A DNA stretch of 64,000 bases from the IMG/VR virus record IMGVR_UViG_3300032249_000925, positions 1 to 64,000 of that record, one strand, 5' to 3'. The notes under the pieces are model-generated. The model was not told where the DNA came from and searched no databases. It was given only the letters and a program-made list of their open reading frames with translations. Both the position numbers and the translations under genes were made by a program. Of the stretch, positions 26,943-33,435 are shown in pieces; position 1 is the stretch's first letter; the number at the start of each line of letters is the position of its first letter. The DNA is from a virus.

Positions 26943-27305
26943 ATGACCGTCGCAACACTAAATGCCACAATTCAGGCTCAGGCGACTAAGATATGGGTTC
27001 GTTATACTAACATTTACACTAGGCTTGCATTGTTTCCGATGCCCGTTATTAAACTTAATAACAGACTGACTAAGACTGCTGGCCGTTGTTTTATGGAAGC
27101 TAACGTAATAGATCTTGGTACTAAATTCTTTAACAATAACTATGAGCGTATGCTTGCCGAAATTATGGTACATGAAATAGCACATCAGGTTGACTATAAT
27201 CTTAATGGTGTACCAGCAGGCAATCGTTGGCATGGTAAAACCTGGCAGGATATTATGCTAAACTATGGCGTAGAGCCTAACACTTATCACGACATGGAAT
27301 TATAA
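26943..27305 (+). CDS. SprT-like zinc metalloprotease
   Basis: 120 residues with HEIAHQVDYN (the HExxH zinc site) and a third His in RWHGKTWQDIM, the SprT/Spartan order. SprT-domain proteases cleave DNA-bound or crosslinked proteins. Here it is just the catalytic domain. It overlaps the next gene by one base. A second, diverged SprT-like gene lies at 30603. Confidence 0.8.
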   Translation: MTVATLNATIQAQATKIWVRYTNIYTRLALFPMPVIKLNNRLTKTAGRCFMEANVIDLGTKFFNNNYERMLAEIMVHEIAHQVDYNLNGVPAGNRWHGKTWQDIMLNYGVEPNTYHDMEL

Positions 27306-27511
27306 TGTTAGCATGGATTGGCACAATTGCCAGCATAGCGGGATCTTTTCTGGTTGCAATGGGCGTAATGAATTGGGGTTATATATGCTTTGCGACTGGA
27401 TCAATAAGCTGGCTAATAATTGCACTAATGCGACGAGATAAAGCATTGGGCACACTTAATGGGGCCTTTTTAATAGCTAATACGATCGGCATTGTTAATT
27501 ATGTAATTTAA
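27305..27511 (+). CDS. small polytopic membrane protein
   Basis: 68 residues with two to three hydrophobic helices (LAWIGTIASIAGSFLVAMGV; GYICFATGSISWLIIALM; AFLIANTIGIVNYVI) and basic residues between them. The shape resembles small PQ-loop/SemiSWEET or PnuC-like transporters, but no motif decides. Coupled to the SprT-like gene by a one-base overlap. Confidence 0.65.
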   Translation: MLAWIGTIASIAGSFLVAMGVMNWGYICFATGSISWLIIALMRRDKALGTLNGAFLIANTIGIVNYVI

Positions 27512-27517
27512 AACGAC

Positions 27518-27583
27518 CGGGTGTTGCAAAAAAACAACACCGCTGGCGCCAAATTATAACATATAATTTGGGAGCGTGTCAAG
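27518..27583 (-). promoter_or_regulatory. leftward promoter-hairpin module A
   Basis: Minus strand: TTGACA (27577-27582), 18-bp spacer, TATAAT (27553-27558), GGCGCC (27545-27550). Then a 7-bp hairpin GGTGTTG...CAACACC (27520-27541). First of seven similar modules; see 28248, 28333, 29647, 29731, 31378, 31506 and 32946. Confidence 0.75.
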
Positions 27584-27644
27584 AGGGTGGGCAAAAATAC
27601 CACACTAGGGAAAACCCTGCGTCAATGTGTCGCACCCCTAGGGC

Positions 27645-27672
27645 TTGCATTCTCTGAAAATCGGCGTATAAT
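27645..27672 (+). promoter_or_regulatory. rightward promoter, duplicate of the 26530 promoter block
   Basis: TTGCAT (27645-27650), 16-bp spacer, TATAAT (27667-27672), with upstream TGCGTC-N5-GTCGCA and CCCCTAGGG as in the first copy. Confidence 0.75.
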
Positions 27673-27698
27673 AGTCTACATGGATCGGAGACAAAACG

Positions 27699-27866
27699 AT
27701 GGCAACTAAACTACACTTGGCGCTGGCAATGAAAAAAGCCAGCAAACCAGATAATCGGGCGCATAAGCCACTATTTGTGAATAGCCCATTTAAGCCAAAG
27801 GTTATTCCCAATAAAAAACAAAGCAAATTGGCTAAACTGTTTAATGGTTGGGGTTTTGATGACTAA
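27699..27866 (+). CDS. small basic protein
   Basis: 55 residues, starting MATKLHLALAMKKASK and strongly basic, with Lys-rich stretches and a C-terminal LFNGWGFDD. GGAG ribosome site 8 bases before the ATG and a promoter directly upstream. Its stop overlaps the next start. Function unknown; basic charge suggests nucleic acid binding. Confidence 0.6.
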   Translation: MATKLHLALAMKKASKPDNRAHKPLFVNSPFKPKVIPNKKQSKLAKLFNGWGFDD

Positions 27867-28056
27867 ATTCAAATTGATTGAGGAAGCCGCAAGGTTTGAA
27901 ACGTCGCAATTAAAACGCGATGAATTGATTTATTTTGTAGAATCTGTTAAAATGCACGAGATGATGGAATTAGATTATCCGGCTTTAGTAAAACGCATTG
28001 AGCGTACTGCTAAACACTTGGTTGACGTTGCACAATTTTTTGATAAAGGAGAGTAA
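27859..28056 (+). CDS. hypothetical protein, 65 residues
   Basis: Start placed at the second Met (ATG 27859, overlapping the previous stop) rather than 27844, to limit overlap. Helical, charged (EEAARFETSQLKRDELIYFVESV). No family recognised. Followed immediately by the next gene. Confidence 0.55.
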   Translation: MTKFKLIEEAARFETSQLKRDELIYFVESVKMHEMMELDYPALVKRIERTAKHLVDVAQFFDKGE

Positions 28057-28057
28057 T

Positions 28058-28240
28058 ATGATGTACATGGCAAAAAGCATTAACGACGATAATATCACTT
28101 CAATGGGTAATAGCATTGAGGAAATTTGGCAAGACTTGCAATTTGCCTTTGAATTGTCAGACGAAGAATTTGATGATTTAGAATGGTTTGAGATTGAACC
28201 AATTAAGGTAACCCGTAAATTGGAATTCGTTATTGAATAA
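28058..28240 (+). CDS. acidic hypothetical protein, 60 residues
   Basis: Start chosen at ATG 28058 behind GGAGAG; upstream frame lies in the previous gene. Very acidic middle (ELSDEEFDDLEWFEIEP). Small acidic early proteins often bind host enzymes, but nothing specific is recognised. Confidence 0.6.
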   Translation: MMYMAKSINDDNITSMGNSIEEIWQDLQFAFELSDEEFDDLEWFEIEPIKVTRKLEFVIE

Positions 28241-28247
28241 ATAACGA

Positions 28248-28315
28248 GCAGGTGTTGTAAAAATACAACACCTGCGGCGCCAAAATTATAACATATAATT
28301 TTGGGACGTGTCAAG
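28248..28315 (-). promoter_or_regulatory. leftward promoter-hairpin module B1
   Basis: Minus strand: TTGACA (28309-28314), 18-bp spacer, TATAAT (28285-28290), GGCGCC (28276-28281), then a perfect 12-bp hairpin (28248-28259 with 28264-28275). The palindrome AAAATTATA..TATAATTTT spans the -10 and spacer. Confidence 0.8.
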
Positions 28316-28332
28316 CAAAATTTGAAAAATTT

Positions 28333-28393
28333 GTGTTGTATTTATACAACGCTTGGCGCCAAAATTATACCACGGCAAAAATTTTTTGTCAAT
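28333..28393 (-). promoter_or_regulatory. leftward promoter-hairpin module B2
   Basis: Minus strand: TTGACA (28387-28392), 17-bp spacer, TATAAT (28364-28369), GGCGCC (28355-28360), hairpin GTTGTA-TTTA-TACAAC (28335-28350). Confidence 0.78.
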
Positions 28394-28427
28394 AGGGGTT
28401 TCCCCTACTGTTGTATTTTTGCACTTC

Positions 28428-28456
28428 TTGGCACAACCCGATTTTTCGTGTATAAT
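28428..28456 (+). promoter_or_regulatory. rightward promoter for HAD phosphatase gene
   Basis: TTGGCA (28428-28433), 17-bp spacer, TATAAT (28451-28456). Separated from the divergent module B2 promoter by the small palindrome AGGGG-TTT-CCCCT. Confidence 0.72.
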
Positions 28457-28487
28457 TCTCTACATGGACACAACGCAAGGCGACAAG

Positions 28488-28967
28488 ATGATTAAGCGTA
28501 TCGCAATTTATGACATGGACGGAACAATCGTAGACTCGTCGCATCGTTACCGGACCATTTTAACCGATCAAGGTGAGCGAATTGATATTGGCTATTGGCG
28601 AGATAATCAGCACTTGGCAATGTTGGATGGCCTATTGCCATTGGCTAATAAATTCTGGGATGACCTGGACGATCCAGAGTGTTATACAATTATTGCGACT
28701 GCGCGTGTAATGAATGAACCCGATTGGGAATTTTTAAATACTAAATTGGGAATGCCTGATTATGTTATTTCGCGTACTCGCGATGACCAGCAATCAGGTT
28801 CCACGCTAAAGATTAACGGTTTGATCGAATGCTTTAAAACTGCTAATATCAATTTAGCTAATATGCAAGATGTTGTTTTCTATGAGGACAATGTGCAGTA
28901 TTTAAAAGCGGTATGCGATTATTTTAATATTCGTGGCGAGTATATTCCAAGTAAACAAGGACATTAA
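28488..28967 (+). CDS. HAD-superfamily phosphatase
   Basis: 159 residues from ATG 28488 (AAGGCG site; upstream in-frame Mets lie in the promoter). N-terminal IYDMDGTIVDSS is the catalytic DxDGT motif of haloacid dehalogenase phosphatases. IIATAR fits motif II, and VVFYEDN near the C-terminus is the acidic metal motif. Size and motifs resemble phage 3'-phosphatase or nucleotidase domains, so DNA/RNA end repair or nucleotide scavenging is plausible. Confidence 0.78.
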   Translation: MIKRIAIYDMDGTIVDSSHRYRTILTDQGERIDIGYWRDNQHLAMLDGLLPLANKFWDDLDDPECYTIIATARVMNEPDWEFLNTKLGMPDYVISRTRDDQQSGSTLKINGLIECFKTANINLANMQDVVFYEDNVQYLKAVCDYFNIRGEYIPSKQGH

Positions 28968-28968
28968 A

Positions 28969-29064
28969 ATGACTAACGGAAACGATCCTGATAAAATTGT
29001 TTTTTATGCACTAATTGCCAGCACATTGGCAGTTGCTTATCTTGTTTTTACCGGAGCGGTATAA
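28969..29064 (+). CDS. 31-residue membrane peptide
   Basis: ATG 28969 one base after the previous stop; the stop overlaps the next ATG (TAATG). One hydrophobic helix (IVFYALIASTLAVAYLVF). Coupled spacing supports a real gene. Function unknown. Confidence 0.5.
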   Translation: MTNGNDPDKIVFYALIASTLAVAYLVFTGAV

Positions 29065-29429
29065 TGAAAGCATGGAATGAATTAAACCGATTGGAACAAT
29101 TGGCAATAACCCATTGGGATCTTTATAAAGACGCGCATGGGGTGCGTCCGCGTTGGCTTGATACTAGCCAATGGGATGAATCAGATTTTGAATTGGCGGT
29201 TACTGAATTGTATACTATTTGCGATCGCAATGAGCGTATGCGAATTGCTGATGAATCGGCCGCATTTGAAGTTGTCAAAACGCGCATTGCTGCATTGCAA
29301 GAAATGCATGGTTTTGATTGGAATGAAGCCGTTAATTGGTTACACGCTGAATACGAAACTAATGGCGATCAGGGTTATTTAGAGTTTCAATTGGGCATTG
29401 CATACGGTGCTCTTACCTTAAAGGATTGA
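29064..29429 (+). CDS. hypothetical protein with YKDAHGVRPRW motif
   Basis: 121 residues. Contains LYKDAHGVRPRW, a motif recurring in small phage proteins of unknown function, and a helical C-terminus (WNEAVNWLHAEYET). Overlaps both neighbours by 1 and 4 bases. Confidence 0.65.
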   Translation: MKAWNELNRLEQLAITHWDLYKDAHGVRPRWLDTSQWDESDFELAVTELYTICDRNERMRIADESAAFEVVKTRIAALQEMHGFDWNEAVNWLHAEYETNGDQGYLEFQLGIAYGALTLKD

Positions 29430-29638
29430 TCATGGATTTTTTAAATTATGACATTCTAGACTGTTGTGGTGCTTATGGTCGCAAGGCCAATTGGGACGAT
29501 TGGGTTAATGGCCTAGACTTTAAAATTATTGATGGTCCGTATTTTAGCATTAAAGATTGCAAGGAATTAAGCAAGGAATATGACGAATTGCATTTTCGTT
29601 CTGCAATGGGAATTGAATTCCGGGTGTATTTAAAATAA
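29426..29638 (+). CDS. hypothetical protein, 70 residues
   Basis: Starts within the previous stop (ATGA overlap); a second Met two codons on is possible. Contains DCCGAYGRKANWDDWVNGLDF. No family recognised. Confidence 0.6.
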   Translation: MIMDFLNYDILDCCGAYGRKANWDDWVNGLDFKIIDGPYFSIKDCKELSKEYDELHFRSAMGIEFRVYLK

Positions 29639-29646
29639 ATAACGAA

Positions 29647-29710
29647 ATGTGTTGCAAAAAAACAACACATGGCGCCAAAATTATACCATATAATTTTGGG
29701 ACGTGTCAAG
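29647..29710 (-). promoter_or_regulatory. leftward promoter-hairpin module C1
   Basis: Minus strand: TTGACA (29704-29709), 18-bp spacer, TATAAT (29680-29685), GGCGCC (29671-29676), hairpin ATGTGTTG/CAACACAT (29647-29670). About 37 of its bases match module B1. Confidence 0.8.
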
Positions 29711-29730
29711 AAAAATTTTGTAAATTTTTC

Positions 29731-29797
29731 GTGCTGTTGTATTTATACAACAGCTGACGCGCCAAAATTATACCACCAAAAAATTTTTTTGTCAATA
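29731..29797 (-). promoter_or_regulatory. leftward promoter-hairpin module C2
   Basis: Minus strand: TTGACA (29790-29795), 17-bp spacer, TATAAT (29767-29772), CGCGCC (variant), then a 9-bp hairpin GCTGTTGTA/TACAACAGC (29733-29754). Confidence 0.78.
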
Positions 29798-29899
29798 GGG
29801 GAAAACCCCTATGTTGTATTTTTGCACTTCCTGGCACTTGGCGAATTTTCGTGGTATTATCTTAACTCGGCGTCGTGCCGTGGCTAACCCTTATCTATC

Positions 29900-30601
29900 G
29901 TGGCTAAAAAACAGTTTTTTGCAATTCTCGACACTGAAACCACTTGCAACGATACCGTTGCAGATTTTGCAATTGTTATTTGTGATCGTAATGGTCGCAT
30001 TTACAATAAATGCGCGGTTTTGGTTCGCAATCATTTTGATGCAATGGATCTTTTTTATGACAAAACAAAAAGCAATCAAGAAATGTGGTCGCGTGAATAT
30101 GCAAGCAAAAAGCAAACCCAATACTTTGCAATGCTTGATTCAGGTTCGCGGCAATTGGCGTCTGTTGCCGCAATCAATGGTTGGATTCAAAAAGCCATTG
30201 GCAAATACAACCCTACATTAACCGCCTACAATCTGGCTTTTGATAAACAGAAATGCCAAAATACTGGCATTGATCTTTCGGGTTTTGCTGAATCGTTTTG
30301 TTTATGGCAAGCGGCTATTGGCAATATTTGCAAAAAACAATATCGTCAATTTGCACTTGACAATCATTTGTTTAATGCTCCGACTAAGCACGGCAATATG
30401 TCGATTAAATCGACTGCTGAATCTGTTTTTGCGTTTTTAAATGGTCAATTTGTTGAAGAGCCACATACTGCATTAGAAGATGCACAAGACTTTGAGTTGC
30501 CAATTCTGGTAAACATTCTCAAAAAACGCAATTGGCGTGACAATATCATTGCACATGACTGGAAAAAATTTCAAGTCAAAGATTTTTACAAGGCAATCTA
30601 A
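29900..30601 (+). CDS. DEDDh 3'-5' exonuclease (DnaQ-like)
   Basis: 233 residues with Exo I ILDTETT, Exo II AYNLAFD and Exo III PHTALEDAQ (His and Asp), the DEDDh order used for proofreading or RNA/DNA trimming. GTG start at 29900. No polymerase domain; the family A polymerase at 60505 carries its own exonuclease, so this one probably degrades nucleic acid or repairs ends. Confidence 0.82.
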   Translation: MAKKQFFAILDTETTCNDTVADFAIVICDRNGRIYNKCAVLVRNHFDAMDLFYDKTKSNQEMWSREYASKKQTQYFAMLDSGSRQLASVAAINGWIQKAIGKYNPTLTAYNLAFDKQKCQNTGIDLSGFAESFCLWQAAIGNICKKQYRQFALDNHLFNAPTKHGNMSIKSTAESVFAFLNGQFVEEPHTALEDAQDFELPILVNILKKRNWRDNIIAHDWKKFQVKDFYKAI

Positions 30602-30602
30602 A

Positions 30603-30944
30603 ATGGAAAATTTAGCATATTACACTAAATTTCTGGGGTTGAAAAGCCCTGTTGAATTGACGCTTAAAACCGAGCACAATAAACATTCGGATGCAGTTTA
30701 TTGGCCTAAATTTTCCAACAAAGGCAATTTAAAAGCGCATAAAATTGTAGTATACCTGGGCAATCAAACCCCTAATTCTCGACGTACCCTAGACGAATTG
30801 ATCGCGCACGAATTGATTCACGCTTGGCAACAAGAAAACAATATAGCCGAATTTCACGGGCTTAATTTTCGTATGCTTGCAATTCAAATGAGCGACGAAT
30901 TTAATTTGCCTAATATTTACCTTGCTGATTTAGACCTCGAATAA
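30603..30944 (+). CDS. second SprT-like metalloprotease
   Basis: 113 residues from ATG 30603. Contains ELIAHELIHAWQQ (HExxH) and a downstream His in AEFHGLNFRML, the same zinc layout as the gene at 26943 but with low overall similarity. Follows the exonuclease by one base. Confidence 0.78.
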   Translation: MENLAYYTKFLGLKSPVELTLKTEHNKHSDAVYWPKFSNKGNLKAHKIVVYLGNQTPNSRRTLDELIAHELIHAWQQENNIAEFHGLNFRMLAIQMSDEFNLPNIYLADLDLE

Positions 30945-30951
30945 TTCACAC

Positions 30952-30980
30952 TTGATTAACCCATCCCAACCCTGTATAAT
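30952..30980 (+). promoter_or_regulatory. rightward promoter for HTH paralogue 2
   Basis: TTGATT (30952-30957), 17-bp spacer, TATAAT (30975-30980); gene starts at 31005. Confidence 0.8.
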
Positions 30981-31004
30981 ATTAACTTAACTGGAGAAAA
31001 CGCA

Positions 31005-31331
31005 ATGGCTGAAAAAACTGTAAACTATACCCCTGAGCAAACCCTGAATCTGATTGCTGATTACAAAAACGGATTTACCGTTGAGGAATTGGCTTTGCAA
31101 TTCGGCAAATCGGTTCGCTCAATTGTTGCTAAACTCTCGCGTGAGGGCGTTTACGAAAAGAAAACCTATAAAACAAAAACCGGCGAAGCAGTTGTTAAAA
31201 AAGACGCGCACGCTGATGCAATTGGTGCAATTCTCCGATTGCCAGAAAATGACATTGAATCCTTGACCAAGGCTAATAAATCGGCATTAAAAGCCATTTT
31301 TGACGCATTGGCTAATTCAAAACCCATTTAA
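31005..31331 (+). CDS. small helix-turn-helix DNA-binding protein (paralogue 2)
   Basis: 108 residues, the same length as paralogue 1 (26594) and nearly identical from SVRSIVAKLSREGVY to the C-terminus. Most differences lie in the first helices (TLNLIADYKNGFTVEELALQF). A DNA duplication that keeps two active regulators is likely. Own promoter and terminator. Confidence 0.72.
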   Translation: MAEKTVNYTPEQTLNLIADYKNGFTVEELALQFGKSVRSIVAKLSREGVYEKKTYKTKTGEAVVKKDAHADAIGAILRLPENDIESLTKANKSALKAIFDALANSKPI

Positions 31332-31342
31332 TCGGGTATTTA

Positions 31343-31370
31343 ATAAAACCGGCAATTGCCGGTTTTATTT
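31343..31370 (+). terminator. terminator after HTH paralogue 2
   Basis: AAAACCGGC-AATT-GCCGGTTTT hairpin followed by ATTTT. Confidence 0.8.
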
Positions 31371-31377
31371 TATCTAT

Positions 31378-31441
31378 ATCGTTTTAAAATTTATAACGAT
31401 CGCGGCGCCGATTATACTTGTATAATCGGGGACGTGTCAAG
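31378..31441 (-). promoter_or_regulatory. leftward promoter-hairpin module D1
   Basis: Minus strand: TTGACA (31435-31440), 18-bp spacer, TATAAT (31411-31416), GGCGCC (31404-31409), hairpin ATCGTT...AACGAT (31378-31400). The spacer palindrome is changed to CGATTATA..TATAATCG, so symmetry is kept while sequence differs. Confidence 0.72.
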
Positions 31442-31505
31442 AGGTTTTGCAAAAATACAACATAGGGACTTACCCTAATAGTCGTCTTAAATTTTGGAAC
31501 GATGT

Positions 31506-31545
31506 GGCGCCAAAATTATACCATAATTTTGGCGGACGTGTCAAG
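31506..31545 (-). promoter_or_regulatory. leftward promoter module D2
   Basis: Minus strand: TTGACA (31539-31544), 18-bp spacer, TATAAT (31515-31520), GGCGCC (31506-31511). The hairpin downstream is weak or absent here. Confidence 0.7.
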
Positions 31546-31820
31546 GGCTGGTGCAAAAATACAACATAGGGACAAACCCTAATAGGGTAAACCCTGAGGG
31601 CAAAATTTGCCGTTGTTTTTTTACCACACTGCACTTTTTGCCGTTGTTTTTTTACCACGGTAAAATATACCTGCTAAATTTTGCTACGATTGTGCACCGC
31701 AGCAAAAGGGCAAAATGCCCCTGCGCCAGTGCAAAAACTAGTGCAAATTCTTGTGGGTGCCCGGCGCCAGTGGCGAGTCAAGTGCAAATTCTTGAGGGTT
31801 ACAAGTGCAAAAACTTGCAG
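31546..31820. repeat. repeat-rich intergenic stretch
   Basis: No gene seen. It holds a perfect 22-bp direct repeat (31606-31627 and 31637-31658, beginning TTTGCCGTTG), four GTGCAAA-type words around 31729-31810 and recurrent TAGGG...CCCTA mini-palindromes. Probably regulator-binding sites. Confidence 0.6.
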
Positions 31821-31849
31821 TTGAATGTGTGGGTCAATCACTGTATAAT
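31821..31849 (+). promoter_or_regulatory. rightward promoter with TAGACAGTTAGGAA leader
   Basis: TTGAAT (31821-31826), 17-bp spacer, TATAAT (31844-31849). The transcript would start near 31856 with AGACAGTTAGGAA, the same leader as the large RNA at 32349. Confidence 0.75.
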
Positions 31850-31907
31850 AATATCTTAGACAGTTAGGAACCGATACAAACTTAGCCAGACCCTAGTAAT
31901 TTTGATC

Positions 31908-31936
31908 TTGATATCGACAACTGAACAGCGTATAAT
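31908..31936 (+). promoter_or_regulatory. rightward promoter for HTH paralogue 3
   Basis: TTGATA (31908-31913), 17-bp spacer, TATAAT (31931-31936). Confidence 0.78.
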
Positions 31937-31979
31937 AGAATCTTCAACAGCGCAGAAACCAAAACACAAAGGACATATG

Positions 31980-32288
31980 ATGACTGACAAAACTGTAAAC
32001 TACACCCCAGAGCAGACCGCTACCGTTATCGGACTTTACACCACAGGCAGCTCTGTGGAGATAATCGCCGAGCAGATGGGCAAAAGCGTGCGGTCGATTG
32101 TGGCAAAACTCTCCCGTGAGGGAGTGTACATCCCTAAGACCGCGGCTAAGGGTCAGGGCCGAGTTACTAAGGCCGACCTGATCGGTCGCCTTGCCAACAA
32201 GTTTGAGATTGATGCCACCGAAATCTCCAGCCTTGAAAAGGCTGGCATGGGTGCTCTAGAGCTCCTGGTGCAAAAAGCCGGGGCATGA
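31980..32288 (+). CDS. small helix-turn-helix DNA-binding protein (paralogue 3)
   Basis: 102 residues. Shares TVNYTPEQT and MGKSVRSIVAKLSREGVY with paralogues 1 and 2, but the linker is shorter and the C-terminal helix reads SSLEKAGMGALELL. Codons are more GC-rich than in its paralogues, hinting at separate history. The second of two adjacent ATGs has better spacing from AAAGGA. Directly upstream of the large RNA. Confidence 0.7.
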   Translation: MTDKTVNYTPEQTATVIGLYTTGSSVEIIAEQMGKSVRSIVAKLSREGVYIPKTAAKGQGRVTKADLIGRLANKFEIDATEISSLEKAGMGALELLVQKAGA

Positions 32289-32294
32289 CATACC

Positions 32295-32328
32295 GGGGAG
32301 AAGAAATTTAATCTTGATTCTTCTCCCC
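32295..32328 (+). terminator. hairpin after HTH paralogue 3
   Basis: 11-bp stem GGGGAGAAGAA / TTCTTCTCCCC with a 12-base loop. The -35 element of the next promoter lies inside it, so termination and initiation may interact. Confidence 0.65.
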
Positions 32329-32342
32329 AAACCCTGTATAAT
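32314..32342 (+). promoter_or_regulatory. promoter of the large non-coding RNA
   Basis: TTGATT (32314-32319), 17-bp spacer, TATAAT (32337-32342); expected start near 32349. Confidence 0.85.
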
Positions 32343-32348
32343 ATTATT

Positions 32349-32923
32349 ATAGACAGTTAGGAAAGCGCGAGTCAACGACTAAGGCGCAGATACCAGTAAA
32401 CGTACCACTACCCCGCCTAGAAGCCAATGTATAGCTAGCAATTTGTAGTGCCAAGTACAAGTACTGACGACTGTTTTATCTCAATGGGTGACAGCGGCGC
32501 AGATTTGCTGCAGCGTCTTAATTGTGGAGAACTTATGTTAAGGCCGAGCCACAGCCCTGAGCAAAGAATTAAAATCCTGGACTGCTAAGACTCGCTATCT
32601 AAGGGAGGTCAGGTGGTTGTAAATACCTAAACTTACCAAGTTGTCTAGAACTTGTAAATAATTTAGACGGTATCCAAGCAACCTCAATCTGGTGTGCAAC
32701 TAGAGCAGTACTGTCCAGCGGTTAGGCCCGCTGGTTAAAATATAGGCCCAGGGTCAATGACGCAGTGTGCTAGTGCTTGCGCTAGTTGCTCTGCTAGACC
32801 CAACGCGGAATGACAGGCTACCGTAGCAAAGCGCTTTGCGAAAACCATGTCGGACCAGCATTAAAAACTGTTTACAGTTCAAAACCCCGCAAGGCGACGG
32901 CCTTAGCGGGGTTTTGTTTTTTT
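32349..32923 (+). ncRNA. large structured non-coding RNA, about 575 nt
   Basis: No credible reading frame occupies this stretch, yet it has a consensus promoter and a strong terminator. Nested helices are visible. GCGC(AGTC-GACT)GCGC lies at 32365-32387. A pseudoknot at 32637-32668 (CAAGTT with AACTTG; GTCTA with TAGAC) is closed by GGTTG/CAACC and ATACC/GGTAT. CCAGCGG/CCGCTGG lies at 32715-32734. A long composite arm at 32751-32801 has GGGTC/GACCC, GCAG/CTGC and CTAG/CTAG. Size and ornate folding recall the GOLLD and ROOL classes of phage RNAs, but membership is not shown. It is flanked by HTH genes. Confidence 0.8.
32881..32923 (+). terminator. intrinsic terminator of the large RNA
   Basis: AAAACCCCGC ... 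GCGGGGTTTT stem with inner AAGGC/GCCTT pairing, followed by a run of T. Confidence 0.92.
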
Positions 32924-32945
32924 GCTCAGCTTTTCATTTTTTAAG

Positions 32946-33010
32946 GTAGTCTGTTTTTGGAGGCAGACTACGGCGCCAATATTATACAGTGCAAAACCTA
33001 TTTGTGTCAA
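32946..33010 (-). promoter_or_regulatory. leftward promoter-hairpin module E
   Basis: Minus strand: TTGACA (33005-33010), 18-bp spacer, TATAAT (32981-32986), GGCGCC (32972-32977), then hairpin GTAGTCTG/CAGACTAC (32946-32971) and an A-rich run. It fires towards the 3' end of the large RNA, so its transcript is antisense to the RNA terminator region. Confidence 0.75.
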
Positions 33011-33025
33011 GTAAAAATTTTTTGT

Positions 33026-33104
33026 CTGACCCTAAAGCGTGGCAAATCGTCACCCAACAAAAAGCCCCAAGCAACTTTCGCTGTATGGGGCGCTTTAGGG
33101 TCAG
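33026..33104 (-). terminator. terminator region with 14-bp inverted repeat
   Basis: Arms CTGACCCTAAAGCG (33026-33039) and CGCTTTAGGGTCAG (33091-33104) enclose a GCCCCA/TGGGGC hairpin. Read leftward, the hairpin is followed by TTTTTG and ends transcription of HTH paralogue 4. Confidence 0.72.
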
Positions 33105-33105
33105 A

Positions 33106-33429
33106 TTACGCTTTTTGGCAGTTATTTTCACTTAAACGGGTTTCTAGGACTTGTAGGATGCCTTTATTGACCTTTTCTAGACTTTCTAGGAGTTCGGGAT
33201 CCATTTTAAGCAGTTTAGCGATGTTTTCTATGTGTTCTGCCTTTTTGGTAGGTACTTCACCGCGTTTGTTTAAGTAGGTTTTCTTTTGGTAAACACCTAA
33301 ACTGCTGAGCTTGGCAATAATGCTGCGCTCCGGCACCTCGAGCTCCTGCGCGATTTTTTGGACGTGAATGCCAGTTTTGTACTGTTCAACCAGACGGTCA
33401 GTAATTTCTTTAGTATATTTCAAGTACAT
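33106..33429 (-). CDS. helix-turn-helix DNA-binding protein (paralogue 4)
   Basis: 107 residues on the opposite strand. The same plan as the rightward paralogues: YTKEITDRLVEQYKTGIHVQKIAQELEV, then PERSIIAKLSSLGVYQKK, a basic linker and LLESLEKVNKGILQVL. More diverged than paralogues 1-3. Six bases after the preceding gene, with an inverted-repeat terminator after it. Confidence 0.7.
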   Translation of the reverse strand: MYLKYTKEITDRLVEQYKTGIHVQKIAQELEVPERSIIAKLSSLGVYQKKTYLNKRGEVPTKKAEHIENIAKLLKMDPELLESLEKVNKGILQVLETRLSENNCQKA

Positions 33430-33435
33430 CTCCTA

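Noticed and set aside
31546-31820. CRISPR-like array
   Set aside because: Only two perfect repeats with a 9-base gap and heterogeneous short words; no regular spacer pattern and no cas genes.
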